In this document: positions 62,117 through 64,000 of the stretch, in pieces
Position numbering within the stretch: the stretch's first letter is position 1
How the letters are laid out: each line of letters begins with the position of its first letter
Assembly (NCBI RefSeq): GCF_964026565.1
Contig: NZ_OZ032162.1
Location: 992,001 to 1,056,000, forward strand
Length of the DNA stretch: 64,000 nucleotides
DNA from: Rickettsia endosymbiont of Ceutorhynchus obstrictus
GTDB lineage: Bacteria > Pseudomonadota > Alphaproteobacteria > Rickettsiales > Rickettsiaceae
Reading direction: 5' to 3'
The notes under the pieces: model-generated
The model's database searches: none
Seen by the model: only the letters and a program-made list of their open reading frames with translations
Told to the model about the DNA's origin: nothing
Program-made: the position numbers and the translations under genes

Positions 62117-62314
62117 GGACTTGTTGCATGGCTCGAATTTTCGATGTCATTCCCGCGTAGGCGGGAATCCAGAAAAATTATAGTCATCCTGAATTTATTT
62201 CAGGATCTTTGTGTAATAGATGCTGAAACAAGTTCAGCATGACAAGAATGGATTCCCGCCTTTAGCTAGAATGACACCCTTTTTACGGCAATTTCTTATC
62301 CATGCAACAACGCC
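62117..62314. repeat. Palindromic element between virB9 and virB10
   Basis: Ends GGACTTGTTGCATGGCTCG (62117) and ccatgcaacaacgcc (to 62314). Stem gatgtcattcccgcgtaggcggga mirrored by tagctagaatgac, with inner catcctgaatttatttcagga and gctgaaacaagttcagcatga hairpins. A ccgtggcttgacc fragment precedes it and a cgcaatgacgc fragment follows, so the whole 62028-62342 gap is repeats. No 9-bp duplication was found. Confidence 0.75.
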
Positions 62315-62342
62315 GATGCCTCCTCGCAATGACGCTTTACTC

Positions 62343-62804
62343 TCAAAAATCACTAGACCTTTTCTTAGGATAATAAAATCTAATTACATATACTAAGTCT
62401 TTTTCGCGTCCTTCTTCGAGTTCCATAGACGCAATATCAAACTCATAAGTTCTTTTATTAGTTATTATAGTCATATTTGTTCTAATATCTTTTTCCAAGG
62501 GTTTTATAAACAACCTATTAGCTAGCGGCGTTATTTTCCACGCGTAAGCATCCCCCAAAGTTATAGTTTGAATTTCTTCATTCTTGGCAAATTCTATATG
62601 AGATTGAAAACCGAAATGTAAAACTAATAAATAAACCTCATTGGGATTATATATATAAGTTTTTATTCTATTATCGGTAGTTATAGATAAATCATCGATA
62701 TAATTATCATTATATGATCTAGCCGGTCCTAAAGAACACTCAGCCTTTATCGTGAAGCTACTTAATAATACTATAATTAAAAAACAAAATTTAGCTATTG
62801 TCAT
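62343..62804 (-). CDS. virB9: Short VirB9 (RvhB9), N-terminal domain only
   Basis: A 153-residue exported protein: signal peptide (residues 1-21, cleavage after KAE/C region), then the VirB9 N-terminal beta-sandwich (DNRIKTYIYNPNEVYLLVLHFGFQSHIEFAKNEEIQTITLGDAYAWKITPLANRLFIKPLEKDIRTNMTIIT). It stops before the C-terminal domain that in typical VirB9 binds VirB7. Rickettsiae are known to carry duplicated VirB8/VirB9 genes with atypical members, so the short form may be native rather than truncated by the adjacent repeat. It overlaps virB8 by 14 bases. Confidence 0.88.
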   Translation of the reverse strand: MTIAKFCFLIIVLLSSFTIKAECSLGPARSYNDNYIDDLSITTDNRIKTYIYNPNEVYLLVLHFGFQSHIEFAKNEEIQTITLGDAYAWKITPLANRLFIKPLEKDIRTNMTIITNKRTYEFDIASMELEEGREKDLVYVIRFYYPKKRSSDF

Positions 62805-63549
62805 CGTCTACCCTATATCCGCTTACTTGAAAACCCACCGGATTTATATCAAGCTCTACGTCTGTTAATTCCATCGGTACATAAGCAAAACTTATCACCG
62901 ATATTTTGTTAAAAATTCGCTGGTCTCCTGATGTTTCACTTATAGAGAACCTTACTATATATTTATCTTGAGCTAATTTTGACCATGATTTTATCGTTAA
63001 AAAAGTAGTGTTATCCTGGGCATATTTTAAGGTAGGATCATTATCTTTGTTTTTTATAAACCCTAGATAATTATAGTAAACACTGCTTGTGGAAAATAAT
63101 CGAACGGTAGTACGAGCGATAGTTGTAAAATCTACGGGATTATAAGTTTCTCTTGCTACAAGATATTTTTTTATAAAATATCTTGTAAGAGAATCATCGG
63201 CAGCAAGTAGCGTTGAAGAAGCAGGACTCACTATTGCCGCCCTTCCCGTATTATCATCAAGCTGAATTACAAACGGATAAAATTGTTTGGAATTTACTAC
63301 AAAAGCAATTACCAAAGTAGCTATAACCATAAAGCTTGTAAGAATTATTAACAATATCATTAATAAATTACGCTGAACGATTATTTTATCTGATCGTTCT
63401 TCATACCAATTTTGAGTAGCTTTTAATGCGTTAAGCGGTTTGTCGCTTACTTGATTTTGCTGTAAGCTCTCTTCGGTTTGCAGTTGCCCATTTTCTAGCT
63501 TATTAGCACTTGATTTTAAGAAGCTAAATATATCACTTATTTTGAACAT
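62791..63549 (-). CDS. virB8: Type IV secretion inner-membrane protein VirB8 (RvhB8)
   Basis: Bitopic assembly factor of the secretion channel. The 252-residue protein has a cytoplasmic N-terminus, one membrane helix (residues 61-85, LLMILLIILTSFMVIATLVIAFVV) and a periplasmic NTF2-like domain (YFIKKYLVARETYNPVDFTTIARTTVRLFSTSSVYYNYLGFI...YIVRFSISETSG). Membrane topology and length fit VirB8. Placed between the VirB7-like lipoprotein gene and virB9 with a 14-base overlap onto virB9. Confidence 0.93.
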   Translation of the reverse strand: MFKISDIFSFLKSSANKLENGQLQTEESLQQNQVSDKPLNALKATQNWYEERSDKIIVQRNLLMILLIILTSFMVIATLVIAFVVNSKQFYPFVIQLDDNTGRAAIVSPASSTLLAADDSLTRYFIKKYLVARETYNPVDFTTIARTTVRLFSTSSVYYNYLGFIKNKDNDPTLKYAQDNTTFLTIKSWSKLAQDKYIVRFSISETSGDQRIFNKISVISFAYVPMELTDVELDINPVGFQVSGYRVDDDNS

Positions 63550-63684
63550 TATATATTATCACATTATGAATGGTTATTTACATAAATAAGTATTACATTG
63601 TAATTTATTAAAATAATAAGCATTAATTTTTTAATTTTACAAAGAAAAACCGATATTTAATTTAAAAAAAATAATCTTTAATTA

Positions 63685-63867
63685 TTACGCTATATCAACT
63701 ACTGAATTAACCGGTCTACGAACACACGGATTTATGGGCGCACTAAATAAGTCATTTGATTCAGCCGATACGCAAGGGCTTTTTATTTCATAAGGAGCCG
63801 AAGGCGTACATGATAACAACTGCAAAAGTATAACCAATGATATTGAAAGTTTTAATAATCTTAACAT
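63685..63867 (-). CDS. virB7: VirB7-like lipoprotein (RvhB7)
   Basis: A 60-residue lipoprotein: signal sequence with hydrophobic core LVILLQLL and lipobox LLSC, lipid-modified Cys20, then SAPYEIKSPCVSAESNDLF and NPCVRRPVNSVVDIA. The second and third cysteines and a Pro/Asn-rich tail fit VirB7, which stabilises VirB9 in the outer membrane. It heads the preserved virB8-B9-B10-B11-D4 order, 135 AT-rich bases before virB8. The region 63868-64000 shows no further gene. Confidence 0.75.
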   Translation of the reverse strand: MLRLLKLSISLVILLQLLSCTPSAPYEIKSPCVSAESNDLFSAPINPCVRRPVNSVVDIA

Positions 63868-64000
63868 TATTAATTATATTATAAAATTTCTTGTTCTGCT
63901 TTAAATTAACTTAGTATAAAATACTTCTCAAGCATTTTTTATAAAAAATTTACTTTTACGTGAAAATAAATTAATAAAGCTTGTAAAGTTTCTAATTACT

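Noticed and set aside
1401..62314. Possible CRISPR array because of many similar palindromic repeats
   Set aside because: Repeats are scattered singly, vary in length and core, and are flanked by target duplications; no regular spacers or cas genes are present.
62028..62342. Hidden C-terminal domain of VirB9 after a frameshift
   Set aside because: The sequence beyond the stop is repeat DNA in all frames; no VirB9 C-terminal motif was found.

Overview
The window is a low-GC chromosomal stretch of a Rickettsia (obligate intracellular Alphaproteobacteria). The basis is an rvh-type VirB/VirD4 secretion gene set, Rickettsia palindromic elements (RPEs) inserted in frame inside genes, a rickettsial patatin phospholipase, sparse gene packing and intergenic gaps stuffed with palindromic repeats. 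The repeat load and the intact RPE insertions suggest a spotted-fever, transitional or ancestral-group species rather than the reduced typhus group, but I cannot name the species.

Layout. 1-4.8 kb: end of a phosphohexomutase gene, miaA, a DUF3576 secreted protein and leuS (all +). 4.8-6.2 kb: a GST-like gene, a short inverted-repeat element and the RNase P RNA gene rnpB (-). 6.3-10.9 kb: ppdK with a strong terminator, a nested pair of mobile repeats and a large unknown repeat-containing protein. 10.9-29 kb (-): tsaB, recO with an overlapping small gene, radA, rsmD, a frameshifted pentapeptide-repeat membrane protein, rluB, a patatin phospholipase, sodB, a vapBC-type toxin-antitoxin pair, folC carrying an RPE, a DUF1653 remnant, dnaN, pheT (with an internal duplication) and pheS. 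29-38 kb: an unknown gene, mdh, rho, a DsbA-like protein, smpB, dapA and a branched-chain aminotransferase, separated by long repeat blocks. 38-43 kb (+): an OmpR/EnvZ-like two-component pair whose kinase carries an RPE, uppS, cdsA, a FtsB-like gene and rnd. 43.5-51 kb (-): two tandem paralogous unknown proteins (one strongly proline-rich), uvrD, a glycosyltransferase and gabD. 51.4-55.4 kb (-): an Fe-S assembly cluster in the order rrf2/iscR, nifS-like, iscS, iscU, iscA. 55.6-63.9 kb (-): a ppx/gppA gene and the type IV secretion genes virB7, B8, B9, B10, B11 and D4.

The most striking content is the repeat layer. One family has ends close to GGCGTTGTTGCATGGCTC and different palindromic cores. 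It shows exact 9-bp target duplications at five separate insertions, including one copy inside another copy and one inside an RPE. A second element of about 187 bp (ends CCACTACTGTACGAACGTT) sits repeatedly in the palindromic core of the first family, flanked by GCTTGAC. No transposase is present here, so these look like non-autonomous, MITE-like elements. They fill every long gap, interrupt the virB/virD4 gene series, supply the last codons of miaA and create open in-frame leader sequences in front of several genes.

Functionally the window mixes housekeeping (translation, replication clamp, RNA maturation, Fe-S biogenesis, transcription termination) with host-interaction candidates: the secretion system, patatin phospholipase, proline-rich proteins and pentapeptide protein. 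Starts were moved inward wherever the longest open frame ran into repeat sequence or a better ribosome-binding site was visible.
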